Position numbers and translations under genes: made by a program
Notes under the pieces: model-generated
What the model was told of the DNA's origin: nothing
What the model saw: only the letters and a program-made list of their open reading frames with translations
Databases searched by the model: none
In this document: positions 9,241-16,799 of the stretch, piece by piece
Layout: every line of letters starts with the position of its first letter
Position numbering within the stretch: position 1 is the stretch's first letter
DNA from: an uncultured Bacteroidaceae bacterium
Lineage (GTDB): Bacteria > Bacteroidota > Bacteroidia > Bacteroidales > Bacteroidaceae
Assembly: GCA_905233285.1 (NCBI GenBank)
Contig: CAJODY010000004.1
Span: forward strand, 52,167-116,166
Length of the DNA: 64,000 nucleotides
Direction of reading: 5' to 3'

Positions 9241-11405
9241 ACGCCCATCCCTAATCTTCTGGCCTCGCTGGCAATCCAGTTTCTGTAACTCTCCGAACCT
9301 CCAAATTTCGCAGCATATAATTGCCGCAACTGGTACTGTATAACCTCATCGCCCACAAGTTCAATCAACTCTTTGGCATTCTCTGCGTTCCATTCTTCAT
9401 TTGGTTTATCGCTCTTCAGGTAGTTCACCAGCGATTCTATCCTCTGTTTGGCGAACTCACCCATAAAACCTCCTGATAGGAAGAAACTCTGACATAGCAG
9501 CTCATTCACGTTGGCCCCAAATGTATTCAGATGTTTCTCACTGGTCACATTTTTACCATTATCCAGATACAGTATATTCCCTTTGGGCATATCACTCAGC
9601 ACAAAGGGCGAATGTGTCACTACTATCACAAAGATTCTAAAACCTTTGTTTAGCTTCGTCCTTTCCATCAGTTTCAACAGGCTATTAATGAATGTCCGCT
9701 GGTACTCGGGATGGAAGCATATCTCCACCTCTTCAAGCACCATGCACAGATTCCTGTATGCCACCCGCTCTGCCTGTGGTATCGACAGAATATTAAACGA
9801 GTGGTAAAGCAATGTGCTGGTTGTATATATAAACTGTCGTTCTCCAGAACTGAGTTCCGACAGCGTTATTGTGTTTTTGGCTAAAAGGGCTTTCTTCTCG
9901 GTCTCTTCTAGGTTACTTTCCATGATACCCTTATACACTTCGTCCTTTATCAGATAAATGGTCGGTTGGAAAAGTGGTGGTGGCAGTGTATTATATCTGT
10001 CCATCACACTCTCACAATTTGTATCAACGCCCAGCATTCCACATATCTCTTCGTAGGCCAATGCGCGCTCAAACACTTTCTTATCCTCAAAGTTATCCAA
10101 ACGTCGTATCAAGTCTATCGTTTGGTGTACTTTCAGCTCTATATGGGTATTCCTTTCATTTATCATTTCAGCCAGTTCCTTCACCAATTGTAACTCCTGT
10201 TTGTTGGAATTATTTTTAAAAGCATTATTCACACTTCCAAGTGGCTTAAAATAACTGTATTGAGGGTACTTATTTGCGATGCTGAATGTCTTATAAACCA
10301 GATAAAGCCTCAGTGTCAGCTCTATATAGTTCATCTTCCGGCTGGCATCTATTCCGTATCCGTCAAGTATCGCCTTGGCATAACTGTTATCTTGCACATA
10401 AGCATATAGAAACTTTCCGCTGACACTTTCCACTGGTATGTCCCTCAACACCTGGCGGTCAAACTTTTCCAAAAGATACCTTTGGTTGAATCTGTATATA
10501 ATATGTGCCAGCCTGTATCCTTCAACTATCTGGTACTCATTTTTTGATTGCAGCAACAGTGCACATAGTCTGTTCGTGGTTAGATGTGCCTCCTTAGCCA
10601 TATCTATCTGGCCGCTGTTACGATAAGGGTTAAGCACAATAGGGCACATATACCCGTCGTTCTTATGAAACACGCTATTTATCCAGCTACCCGTTTCTTC
10701 CCTATGCCATTCATAGTCCACAAGCATCTCGCCATATTCATCTTTCTTGGGCTGCCATGAGTATAGCGTTTCATATCTGTAGTCGGCATCTATATACGCC
10801 TGCATGCTATAGTTCGTCGAAATCAAGTAGAAGAAATGGGCAGCCACATTCTTTGCCACCTCAAATTCATTCTTCTGCTGTTCTTCGCCGTTTATCCTAT
10901 ATACACACTTCCCATCCTGTTTGTTCCATTCAAACGAATGCCCGTCATGTTCCAATGCAACTGTATTTCGTGTACAACAGAGTATTCCCTGCTTATCTCC
11001 GATGCTAAAGTGCAAATCTGCTACTATCCCTCCTATAAAGTAAAGCATCTCTGCCGCAGGCCTATCAAGTTCCTTCAGCATCATTGCTCCGAGGTTATTA
11101 ACCATCCTGAACAGAATCTCTATCAGCGACGACTTTCCGCAACCATTTTTTCCTACCACAGAGCACACCGTTACACCTTCGAGAAAGAAATGGTCATATC
11201 TCGAATCAGTAAACACATACTCGCCTGGTTTGATTATCTTCAGGATTTTCTCGTCACAGGTGTCATGTACAACTATCTTTCTTATTGTAAATGTCCTCAT
11301 TCTTTTACACTCTTCTTCTATCTCCTGCTCTATTGTGTTGTATGGATCTGGCATATTTTCCAATATCTCGTCCATATGTTCGTCTAAAAAATCAGTCATA
11401 GTCAC
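9237..11405 (-). CDS. ptuA-like: PtuA-like AAA/SMC-type ATPase
   Basis: A 722-residue ABC/RecF-like ATPase. Walker A is VVGKNGCGKSS (G85-S92), signature LSSGERQ is at 518, Walker B MVLEEVEICFHPE at about 556-568, and the H-loop VVTHSPF at about 598. The head halves are separated by about 420 residues, enough for a helical insert. PtuA of Septu has this organisation and pairs with an HNH protein, here encoded immediately downstream with a 4-base overlap. It likely senses phage-linked changes and gates the nuclease. It is longer than typical short PtuA proteins, so this is a divergent form or a related OLD-like class. Confidence 0.8.
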   Translation of the reverse strand: MTMTDFLDEHMDEILENMPDPYNTIEQEIEEECKRMRTFTIRKIVVHDTCDEKILKIIKPGEYVFTDSRYDHFFLEGVTVCSVVGKNGCGKSSLIEILFRMVNNLGAMMLKELDRPAAEMLYFIGGIVADLHFSIGDKQGILCCTRNTVALEHDGHSFEWNKQDGKCVYRINGEEQQKNEFEVAKNVAAHFFYLISTNYSMQAYIDADYRYETLYSWQPKKDEYGEMLVDYEWHREETGSWINSVFHKNDGYMCPIVLNPYRNSGQIDMAKEAHLTTNRLCALLLQSKNEYQIVEGYRLAHIIYRFNQRYLLEKFDRQVLRDIPVESVSGKFLYAYVQDNSYAKAILDGYGIDASRKMNYIELTLRLYLVYKTFSIANKYPQYSYFKPLGSVNNAFKNNSNKQELQLVKELAEMINERNTHIELKVHQTIDLIRRLDNFEDKKVFERALAYEEICGMLGVDTNCESVMDRYNTLPPPLFQPTIYLIKDEVYKGIMESNLEETEKKALLAKNTITLSELSSGERQFIYTTSTLLYHSFNILSIPQAERVAYRNLCMVLEEVEICFHPEYQRTFINSLLKLMERTKLNKGFRIFVIVVTHSPFVLSDMPKGNILYLDNGKNVTSEKHLNTFGANVNELLCQSFFLSGGFMGEFAKQRIESLVNYLKSDKPNEEWNAENAKELIELVGDEVIQYQLRQLYAAKFGGSESYRNWIASEARRLGMGV

Positions 11406-11419
11406 ACCTTATATACGAG

Positions 11420-11650
11420 TTAAATCCATTGGTTCTTTCTCTTGTATTGTTCTGACAACTCAAGCATTTCTTTGAACATCCCTAATCTCGGTTCTTTCAA
11501 CTCCCCCGCATTCATGAGCTTTCGCCCTCTCTTCATGAAATGAACGAGTAGTTTTTCTTCTGGAGCATATTTTGATGGATTTCTATGATTAGCCTCTATA
11601 AAGCGAACCACTTCTTTATATCTCGTCACCCATCTTTCGTCCTGTGTCAT
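11420..11650 (-). CDS. Stand-alone helicase-associated (HA) domain protein
   Basis: This 76-residue protein matches the pattern of one helicase-associated domain: W-x2-RY-x2-V-x2-FIE, then NHRNPSKYAPEEKLLVHFM, then a C-terminal helix ending RKNQW. In large helicases this domain occurs as tandem C-terminal copies and is thought to bind nucleic acid; here it stands alone. It ends 14 bases before the ATPase start and is the first gene of the operon. It may be a recruited subunit or a decayed helicase tail. No Bacteroidales consensus promoter is visible between it and the repeat at 11681. Confidence 0.55.
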   Translation of the reverse strand: MTQDERWVTRYKEVVRFIEANHRNPSKYAPEEKLLVHFMKRGRKLMNAGELKEPRLGMFKEMLELSEQYKRKNQWI

Positions 11651-11680
11651 TACATCTTAATTCTTACATCCTAGATAAAT

Positions 11681-11969
11681 CCCCTTCTCTCTTGTTTTTA
11701 GATTGTATAAACAATCGTGTTTTTGCCATTGATGAGATGAGATTTCCTGAAAGGAATTGAAGATATTTGAGAAAAACTGCGAGTAAGCGAGCGTAGAATG
11801 ATGCTTGTATCAATTATGCCGAGCGAAAGCAGGTTCGACGAAGTCAACGCTTGTCTGGGTGCTTGTACACAAGCAGACTTTACTAATATCGTTAATACTC
11901 TGCTAAGAGTACAATCCCATCAATGGGGTTATTGAGGTTTTTTGTTTATTTAGTGTCTTTCGATGTTCA
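11681..11969. repeat. Dispersed structured repeat, copy E2
   Basis: It shares two long blocks with E3 (12623-12844): one beginning CCCTTCTCTCTTGTTTTTAG and carrying GATTGT/ACAATC, and one ending GGGTTATTGAGG ... TTTCGATGTTC. Between them lies a hairpin TACTCT-GCTA-AGAGTA (11896-11911), whose equivalent in E3 has different but still paired bases. The right edge is a period-9 array of the AACATC family read on the minus strand. The motif GCACCCAGA occurs on the minus strand (about 11856-11848). No gene inside. Confidence 0.65.
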
Positions 11970-11979
11970 GAAAAATATC

Positions 11980-12028
11980 TGTGTAATCCCTAAAAATTCT
12001 CGCGCCAGCCATAGTTATCGTTAAGGTT
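11980..12028 (-). pseudogene. 5' remnant of a four-helix-bundle gene with its period-6 array
   Basis: From the ATG at 12012 the minus strand reads MAGARIFRDY and then loses homology. The intact gene at 18990-19373 begins MAGARNFRDY. In front of both start codons lie the same hexamer repeats (GTTATC, GTTAAG here). The remnant runs directly into the edge of repeat E2. It is therefore the broken start of a second copy of that cassette. Confidence 0.6.
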
Positions 12029-12064
12029 ACAAGTTTTCTTCCTTCTTTGATGACTCTGTCTTCT

Positions 12065-12373
12065 TCAACCTTTAATCATTTTAACTGGACGAATACGATC
12101 TACAACTACAACATCTTCTTCTATATGGAAGATATACATCCATTTCTTATTGTGGGATATCATTCGTCTTGCCATAGGATGAACTATACGAACATCGATA
12201 TATCTACTCACACCAAATAAATCCGCCAAAAAAGAAAGTGACTTTATCTCAGCAGCCATTGCATCTAAATAGCTATTTGCCGTGTGCAATGACATCATAC
12301 TGTAAAGCCAATCTGTCAGTTCTTCAATATCCGCTAAAGCCGAACTATCGATTTCAACTTTGTAAGTTTTCAT
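12065..12373 (-). CDS. ParE/RelE superfamily toxin
   Basis: A 102-residue type II toxin with the family layout: KVEIDSSALADIEELTDWL at the N-terminus, a helix, then the strand block VRIVHPMARRMISHNKKWMYIFHIEEDVVVVDRIR, which resembles the C-terminal sheet of ParE/RelE proteins (here VVVVDRIR replaces the common V-x-I-x-x-I-x-H). It would poison gyrase or cleave mRNA; which cannot be told. The antitoxin gene overlaps its start by 20 bases. Confidence 0.8.
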   Translation of the reverse strand: MKTYKVEIDSSALADIEELTDWLYSMMSLHTANSYLDAMAAEIKSLSFLADLFGVSRYIDVRIVHPMARRMISHNKKWMYIFHIEEDVVVVDRIRPVKMIKG

Positions 12374-12533
12374 ACTTCCTTACAAGAACTGAACGAACTT
12401 TATCAAAATATTCATCTACAGATAGCCTATTCACCTTGTTATTATGATGAATAGATTTGGAATGAGAATTTCTATTCCAAATCTCATAGGTAGCAGATGG
12501 TTCATTTACCAATGTTGACTCGTCCTTTTGCAT
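12354..12533 (-). CDS. Antitoxin of the ParE/RelE pair
   Basis: A 59-residue reading frame starting ATG at 12533 and ending TGA at 12354-12356. The C-terminal half SVDEYFDKVRSVLVRKYENL matches the toxin-wrapping segment of a common Bacteroidales antitoxin type. Order (antitoxin first), 20-base overlap and a consensus promoter in front support it. Upstream residues are poorly conserved and may be the DNA-binding part. Confidence 0.75.
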   Translation of the reverse strand: MQKDESTLVNEPSATYEIWNRNSHSKSIHHNNKVNRLSVDEYFDKVRSVLVRKYENLQS

Positions 12534-12552
12534 ATACCAATATTTTCTTCTG

Positions 12553-12584
12553 CAAATGTATATGATTTATTCCCAAACACCAAA
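12553..12584 (-). promoter_or_regulatory. Bacteroidales-type promoter of the toxin-antitoxin operon
   Basis: On the minus strand: TTTG (12584-12581), 20 bases, TACATTTG (12560-12553). Full -33/-7 consensus, 20 bases before the antitoxin ATG. Autoregulation by the antitoxin is expected for the family. Confidence 0.7.
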
Positions 12585-12622
12585 CTATTATCCATATTAC
12601 TTCATATATCTTTGATGGTTTA

Positions 12623-12844
12623 CCCCCTTCTCTCTTGTTTTTAGATTGTGATAACAATCGTGTTTTTTGCCATAACAGTATTAAAAAGACTCTGAAAGAG
12701 GATGAGATATAAGATAGGTATTTTTATCTGGGTGCTGGCATTCTAGGAAAAATAGATAGCTTATATCGTTAGTGCTGCAAAGCACTTTAATACTGATATG
12801 GGGTTATTGAGGTTTTTTGTTTATTTAGAGTCTTTCGATGTTCA
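12623..12844. repeat. Dispersed structured repeat, copy E3
   Basis: The partner of E2. It shows the same outer blocks, the GATTGT/ACAATC pair, and a hairpin AGTGCT-GCAA-AGCACT (12771-12786) at the position where E2 has TACTCT/AGAGTA, so both sides of the stem have changed together. It ends in the AACATC-family period-9 edge. From 12845 to 12932 there is further degenerate period-9 sequence and no gene. Confidence 0.65.
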
Positions 12845-12932
12845 ATAAAATATCCGTGTAGATTCGTGAGATCCGTGTTCGTCCTTTTTGTTTTTTAGAT
12901 GTTTACGGAATATTGAACCATAAGTTGTTGTT

Positions 12933-14060
12933 TTATTTTGTAAATATATTAATATATTTTGACAGAACATATTTCTTTCCGCGTTTACCGCCAGTTATTT
13001 CTGACAGTATGCCCTTATCCGTCAAACTCTCAATAAGAACTTTTGCTGTTGGGAACGATTGCCCAATGATACTTGCTGTCTTAGTAATGTCGGTAAACGG
13101 ATTCTGGTACATTGAGTCTATCAGTTTCAAAGCATTGGCAGAACGACTTCCCATCTCTTTTATCTTCTCCTCAAATTCTTTTTGTAGAGCCAGTATTTCG
13201 TTCAAAGCCTCGGTACCCTTTTCCGCAGTAACAATAATGCCTTCCAAGAAAAACTTCACCCAACTTGCGACATCATCACCAAAGCGAACGCCCATTATCT
13301 TATCATAGTAACTTCTACGATGACTCTCCAAATAATCTGAGAGGTAAAGAATCGGACGTTTAAGAATGCCCTTGCTCACAAGATAAAGTGTTATCAACAG
13401 TCTGCCCACCCTGCCATTTCCGTCATTAAACGGATGAATGGTCTCAAACTGGTAATGAATCAATGCAATCTTTATCAAGTCTGGTAATTCGCAAACAGGA
13501 TTATGAATAAACTCTTCAATGTCAGTAATAAGATCAGGGACATCCCCAAAAACAGGTGGAACAAAGAGAGCATCCGTCGGGCTTGAACCTCCAATCCAGT
13601 TCTGTGATCTTCTAAACTCTCCAGGAAACTTTCTCTCTCCCCTCACGCCACTCATCAACACCTTATGCGTATCTCTAATTAGACGTGATGACAGGGGTAA
13701 AGTCTGTAGATGTTGTATAGCCTGATTCATTGCATAAGTATAGTTCTGAACCTCTGCCCAGTCATCCCTTTTATCCAAAGGTACATCTTCTTCATCAAGC
13801 AACGCCTCCTCCATTTTGGTCTGTGTACCCTCGATATTTGAAGACTTTGTTGCCTCCTTATACACGTGCATACTGATAAACAAGTCAATGTTGGGTACAT
13901 ATTCCGAAAACATATCAAGCCGACCAACAACACGGTCTGCCTTGCTGAGCAGATTAACGATTTCCATATCGTCAACTACCCAGTTCCTGTTTATCGGATT
14001 TGGGCTATAGCTATTATACCAACCTTGACTCACATAATCGCCTGCATGAAAACTCTTCAT
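12933..14060 (-). CDS. Fic family protein (predicted AMP-transferase)
   Basis: A 375-residue Fic/DOC protein. The catalytic motif HPFNDGNGRVGR is complete at 209-220 (catalytic H209). An inhibitory-helix-like SSNIEG lies at 73-78 in the N-terminal domain, marking a class II, self-inhibited Fic enzyme. The C-terminal 60 residues look like a winged helix (TDITKTASIIGQSFPTAKV). It would transfer AMP from ATP to a Ser/Thr/Tyr of a target protein. A -7-like TAATTTTG lies on the minus strand at 14102-14095. It stands alone between repeat E3 and a small gene. Confidence 0.9.
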   Translation of the reverse strand: MKSFHAGDYVSQGWYNSYSPNPINRNWVVDDMEIVNLLSKADRVVGRLDMFSEYVPNIDLFISMHVYKEATKSSNIEGTQTKMEEALLDEEDVPLDKRDDWAEVQNYTYAMNQAIQHLQTLPLSSRLIRDTHKVLMSGVRGERKFPGEFRRSQNWIGGSSPTDALFVPPVFGDVPDLITDIEEFIHNPVCELPDLIKIALIHYQFETIHPFNDGNGRVGRLLITLYLVSKGILKRPILYLSDYLESHRRSYYDKIMGVRFGDDVASWVKFFLEGIIVTAEKGTEALNEILALQKEFEEKIKEMGSRSANALKLIDSMYQNPFTDITKTASIIGQSFPTAKVLIESLTDKGILSEITGGKRGKKYVLSKYINIFTK

Positions 14061-14160
14061 AAGTTCTTTTGTTACTTTATTAAAGAAAACGCTGCAAAAT
14101 TACAATATTATTTTTATTATTAAAATTTTTGCCCAATTATTTTAATAAAGACCTTATTCA

Positions 14161-14188
14161 TTAACTTTGAACCTTGAACCACGAACCA
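14161..14188. repeat. Period-7 array (TTAACTT/TGAACCT/TGAACCA type)
   Basis: Four successive 7-base units (TTAACTT, TGAACCT, TGAACCA, CGAACCA) run straight into the stop codon of the small gene at 14189. A related array is at 17711-17738. Confidence 0.6.
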
Positions 14189-14428
14189 TCAATGATAATA
14201 CTCCCTCAAAAACCGCTGCACCGCCTCTTGTTGGCGCTGTTGGTTCTGCATCCACTCGTTGTATTCCCTCAACAGGCGTTGAAAGTGTTCAGCTCTCTCC
14301 TGCCCGTCGATGGCATTACACATCTGCTCAGCTATTTGAGATGGGAAATTATTCCTAATGAGAGCCTTTTGCGCCTCATTAGCAATCTTATTCCCAACTA
14401 TATTATATAAGTCCTGTATCGTAATCAT
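14189..14428 (-). CDS. Small Gln-rich hypothetical protein
   Basis: This 79-residue protein is predicted almost all-helical, with a Gln/Arg-rich end (WMQNQQRQQEAVQRFLREYY) and a start MITIQDLYNIVGNKIANEAQ that looks like genuine coding sequence. No family recognised. It lies 55 bases downstream of the RAYT transposase gene and may be carried with it. Its stop sits at the edge of a period-7 array. Confidence 0.5.
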   Translation of the reverse strand: MITIQDLYNIVGNKIANEAQKALIRNNFPSQIAEQMCNAIDGQERAEHFQRLLREYNEWMQNQQRQQEAVQRFLREYYH

Positions 14429-14483
14429 TCTAAATGTATTTTTGCTTCTTTAGTTACGGAACAGTTTTCTTCTCCCCTCTTAC

Positions 14484-15287
14484 TTACTTTCTCCCTCTCA
14501 ACCTATTAATCACCCCGTATGTCACGCCAGTCAGTCTGGACAGCTGACGCATTCCGGCACCCCTCTCCAAACAACAGACGATTATCTCATTACGCTTCTC
14601 CTTGTCCATTTCCTGCACCTTGATAGAGTCCATAATGCCATAACTCTCCAGCAGGTATTGACGTATTTCGCGGTCACCCACACTAATCTTTACGTCCTCA
14701 TCAAGGTCTAGACATTGTACATCGTCATCCAGAGGTGCCTCAACCAGTTCCTTCAGCTCGTCAAGACTCATCCGCTTCAGTATCGCATTGGTGGCGCAAA
14801 GTCCCAGTGCCACAGGCACCTCACCTGTATATTCTTTCCAGCTACTCCAGTCATAATCCCCCACCTTGCTCACCATCCCAGCCTTCGTCGGATTCTGATG
14901 GATGTACCTCAGTAACGTCACAAAGTAAGCCATATCGTTCACCGGTTCGCTCTTAAAGCGGTCTTGAAACACGTGGCCAGAGCGAGAGTACTTCTGATTG
15001 TAGTACATGGCATACATGACAGCCAGATGCTTGATGGTACTGCCTATATCCTCCTGGTTCACACGCAACAACAAGTGCACATGGTTCGACATCAGACAAT
15101 AGGCATAGAACGTGCAGAGAGGCGGCAGACGGTTACCCAAATCGTCGTATTGCTCAAGCATCAGTTGCAAGCATCTGAGCATACGCATATAATCCTCCGC
15201 ATCCTCAAAGATATCCTGCCTATTGATGCCACGAAGCATCACATGGTAGATACCCGTTCCCGATTCCTTCCTCGCCTGTCGTGGCAT
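14484..15287 (-). CDS. REP-associated tyrosine transposase (RAYT, Y1/IS200-like)
   Basis: A 267-residue TnpA_REP-type protein: MPRQARKESGTGIYHVMLRG start, HVH metal-binding pair at 69-71 in CLMSNHVHLLL, and a catalytic-Tyr helix near 92-100 (MYAMYYNQKY). The C-terminal region (from about 175) ends in a helix-turn-helix-like RQLSRLTGVTYGVINRL. RAYTs nick and move single-stranded REP hairpins. A REP-like motif lies just upstream (15349-15366) and a C-terminal remnant of a second copy at 38840-39124. The sequence GTTACGGAAC occurs on both flanks (14453-14462, 15326-15335). Confidence 0.9.
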   Translation of the reverse strand: MPRQARKESGTGIYHVMLRGINRQDIFEDAEDYMRMLRCLQLMLEQYDDLGNRLPPLCTFYAYCLMSNHVHLLLRVNQEDIGSTIKHLAVMYAMYYNQKYSRSGHVFQDRFKSEPVNDMAYFVTLLRYIHQNPTKAGMVSKVGDYDWSSWKEYTGEVPVALGLCATNAILKRMSLDELKELVEAPLDDDVQCLDLDEDVKISVGDREIRQYLLESYGIMDSIKVQEMDKEKRNEIIVCCLERGAGMRQLSRLTGVTYGVINRLRGRK

Positions 15288-15348
15288 ATATGATTAAAAT
15301 AGCTTTTATCCCTTATTATTACATTGTTACGGAACGCGGAACGGATCA

Positions 15349-15366
15349 AAGAACCGTCCCCTGATC
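15349..15366. repeat. REP-like motif
   Basis: AGAACCGTCCCCTGATC occurs here and, exactly reverse-complemented, at 38458-38474 next to the RAYT remnant. The GGGGACGGTTCT core is, to my knowledge, typical of REP sequences near RAYT genes in several phyla. Confidence 0.6.
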
Positions 15367-15446
15367 CTCTTTCCAAAGACGGTATAGAAAATCATCTGAA
15401 TATCCTTTATTAAGGAACCTGTCCTCAAGTCAGCTTATGTTAGCTT

Positions 15447-16799
15447 CTACAACCTCGATTCATTAATTTTCAAATCATCAGATTGGTGATGTTTCCTCAA
15501 GTAGTGCTGGATTTCGTGAACATACATCAAATGCTCTTTCTCTACAATAGCCTTGTAACTCTTCTTCCCATCAGAACAATGCTCAAAAGCATCCATATAG
15601 TAGGAATAGTCCGTATGGTAAGAAGGAACTTCATCACCTGGAAAAACGATTGAAGCGGCAATCATTGGATCAAAGTATATCCAGCGGTCTTCTATCCCAT
15701 CAACAGCGACTGGCTCTAACTCAGACAACGGTACATCTTTATTTACGTTCAACAGTCTGACCACATCCCCTTTAATTTCACGAATCTTATACAGATTTAT
15801 CCCATATCCATAAAAATCAGAACTTCTCTTATATTCAGAGGGGTGTTTCAACTTTACTATATCTCCTATTTTGAAGCCCTCAGGTACTTTTATAAAGGAA
15901 AACAACTTTCTATCAGTCACTTTATCATCAGGTTTTAGATTACCTACCAACAATGGCGAGTTCGGATCATGGGCAGTTCTGTTCTGGAAAACCATACTCT
16001 CTTTAAAATTTGCGTAGCAATACTTACATCCATGTGAGCATGTATTATACTCGCCAATATCTATACTCTGCACGCAACCGCATTCTTTTCTTTGATTGGG
16101 ATCTTTGCTTACTACTAGCTTTACACCAAGAAGGTCTTCTATTAAAACATTATCTATACATTTTCCATGTTTGATTCCTAGAGACTCCAATGCTATTTCC
16201 TCTGCACAGGTCTGTATAGTGATTCCATATTGCTGGGCAATAAGAAACAATCTTGCAGATAACATCATCATCTCCTTTGCTGTTAATTCTCTCGCCTCTG
16301 TATCTTTAAGATTATTCCGTGTTTTTTTATACAAATCTACAAAACTTATTACGCATGTATCAGTATATCCTTTCAGGCGTTTTGCAATCTCCTCAAAATA
16401 ACAGATATGATAGTCCATATCCATTTTGTCCGTAAGCAATATTGGATCATACCTCCATATTACCCTTTTGGGACCTATCATATCTGATAGTTCCTTGAAA
16501 GTATTAATTATATTCTCTTTCTTTGGAACTCCAACCTCCATTCCATTATTATAAGGATTGACTGTATATTGGAAGTAGTACATATAGTCCTTCAATTCAT
16601 TCAATCGAGATAACATCGGTTTAGGATTCTTGCTCCAAAATACAATGCAGTCTATCACTTCAGGTGATAACATGATTTTGCTTACCTGATGAATATTCAT
16701 CGGGTTACGTACATATACAAATCCCTCTTTCAGGCGATTAAAAAACCAATCCGAATAAAAAGCTGGAATATCTGTTCTACGACTAACACTTAAGATCAT
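15447..16799 (-). CDS. DUF1848 radical-SAM-like protein with extra C-terminal domain
   Basis: A 450-residue protein. The first 300 residues are the DUF1848 family (MILSVSRRTDIPAFY start, VFWSKNPKP, RVIWRYDPI), with a C254-x3-C258-x2-C261-Y cluster (CSHGCKYCYANF) that could hold an iron-sulfur cluster as in spore-photoproduct-lyase relatives. The cluster comes after the barrel, as is usual for this family. About 150 further residues form an additional domain I cannot name; the first part (KVPEGFKIGDIVKLKHPSEY) resembles an OB/SH3-like strand set. It overlaps the upstream methyltransferase-like gene by 4 bases. Substrate unknown. Confidence 0.75.
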   Translation of the reverse strand: MILSVSRRTDIPAFYSDWFFNRLKEGFVYVRNPMNIHQVSKIMLSPEVIDCIVFWSKNPKPMLSRLNELKDYMYYFQYTVNPYNNGMEVGVPKKENIINTFKELSDMIGPKRVIWRYDPILLTDKMDMDYHICYFEEIAKRLKGYTDTCVISFVDLYKKTRNNLKDTEARELTAKEMMMLSARLFLIAQQYGITIQTCAEEIALESLGIKHGKCIDNVLIEDLLGVKLVVSKDPNQRKECGCVQSIDIGEYNTCSHGCKYCYANFKESMVFQNRTAHDPNSPLLVGNLKPDDKVTDRKLFSFIKVPEGFKIGDIVKLKHPSEYKRSSDFYGYGINLYKIREIKGDVVRLLNVNKDVPLSELEPVAVDGIEDRWIYFDPMIAASIVFPGDEVPSYHTDYSYYMDAFEHCSDGKKSYKAIVEKEHLMYVHEIQHYLRKHHQSDDLKINESRL

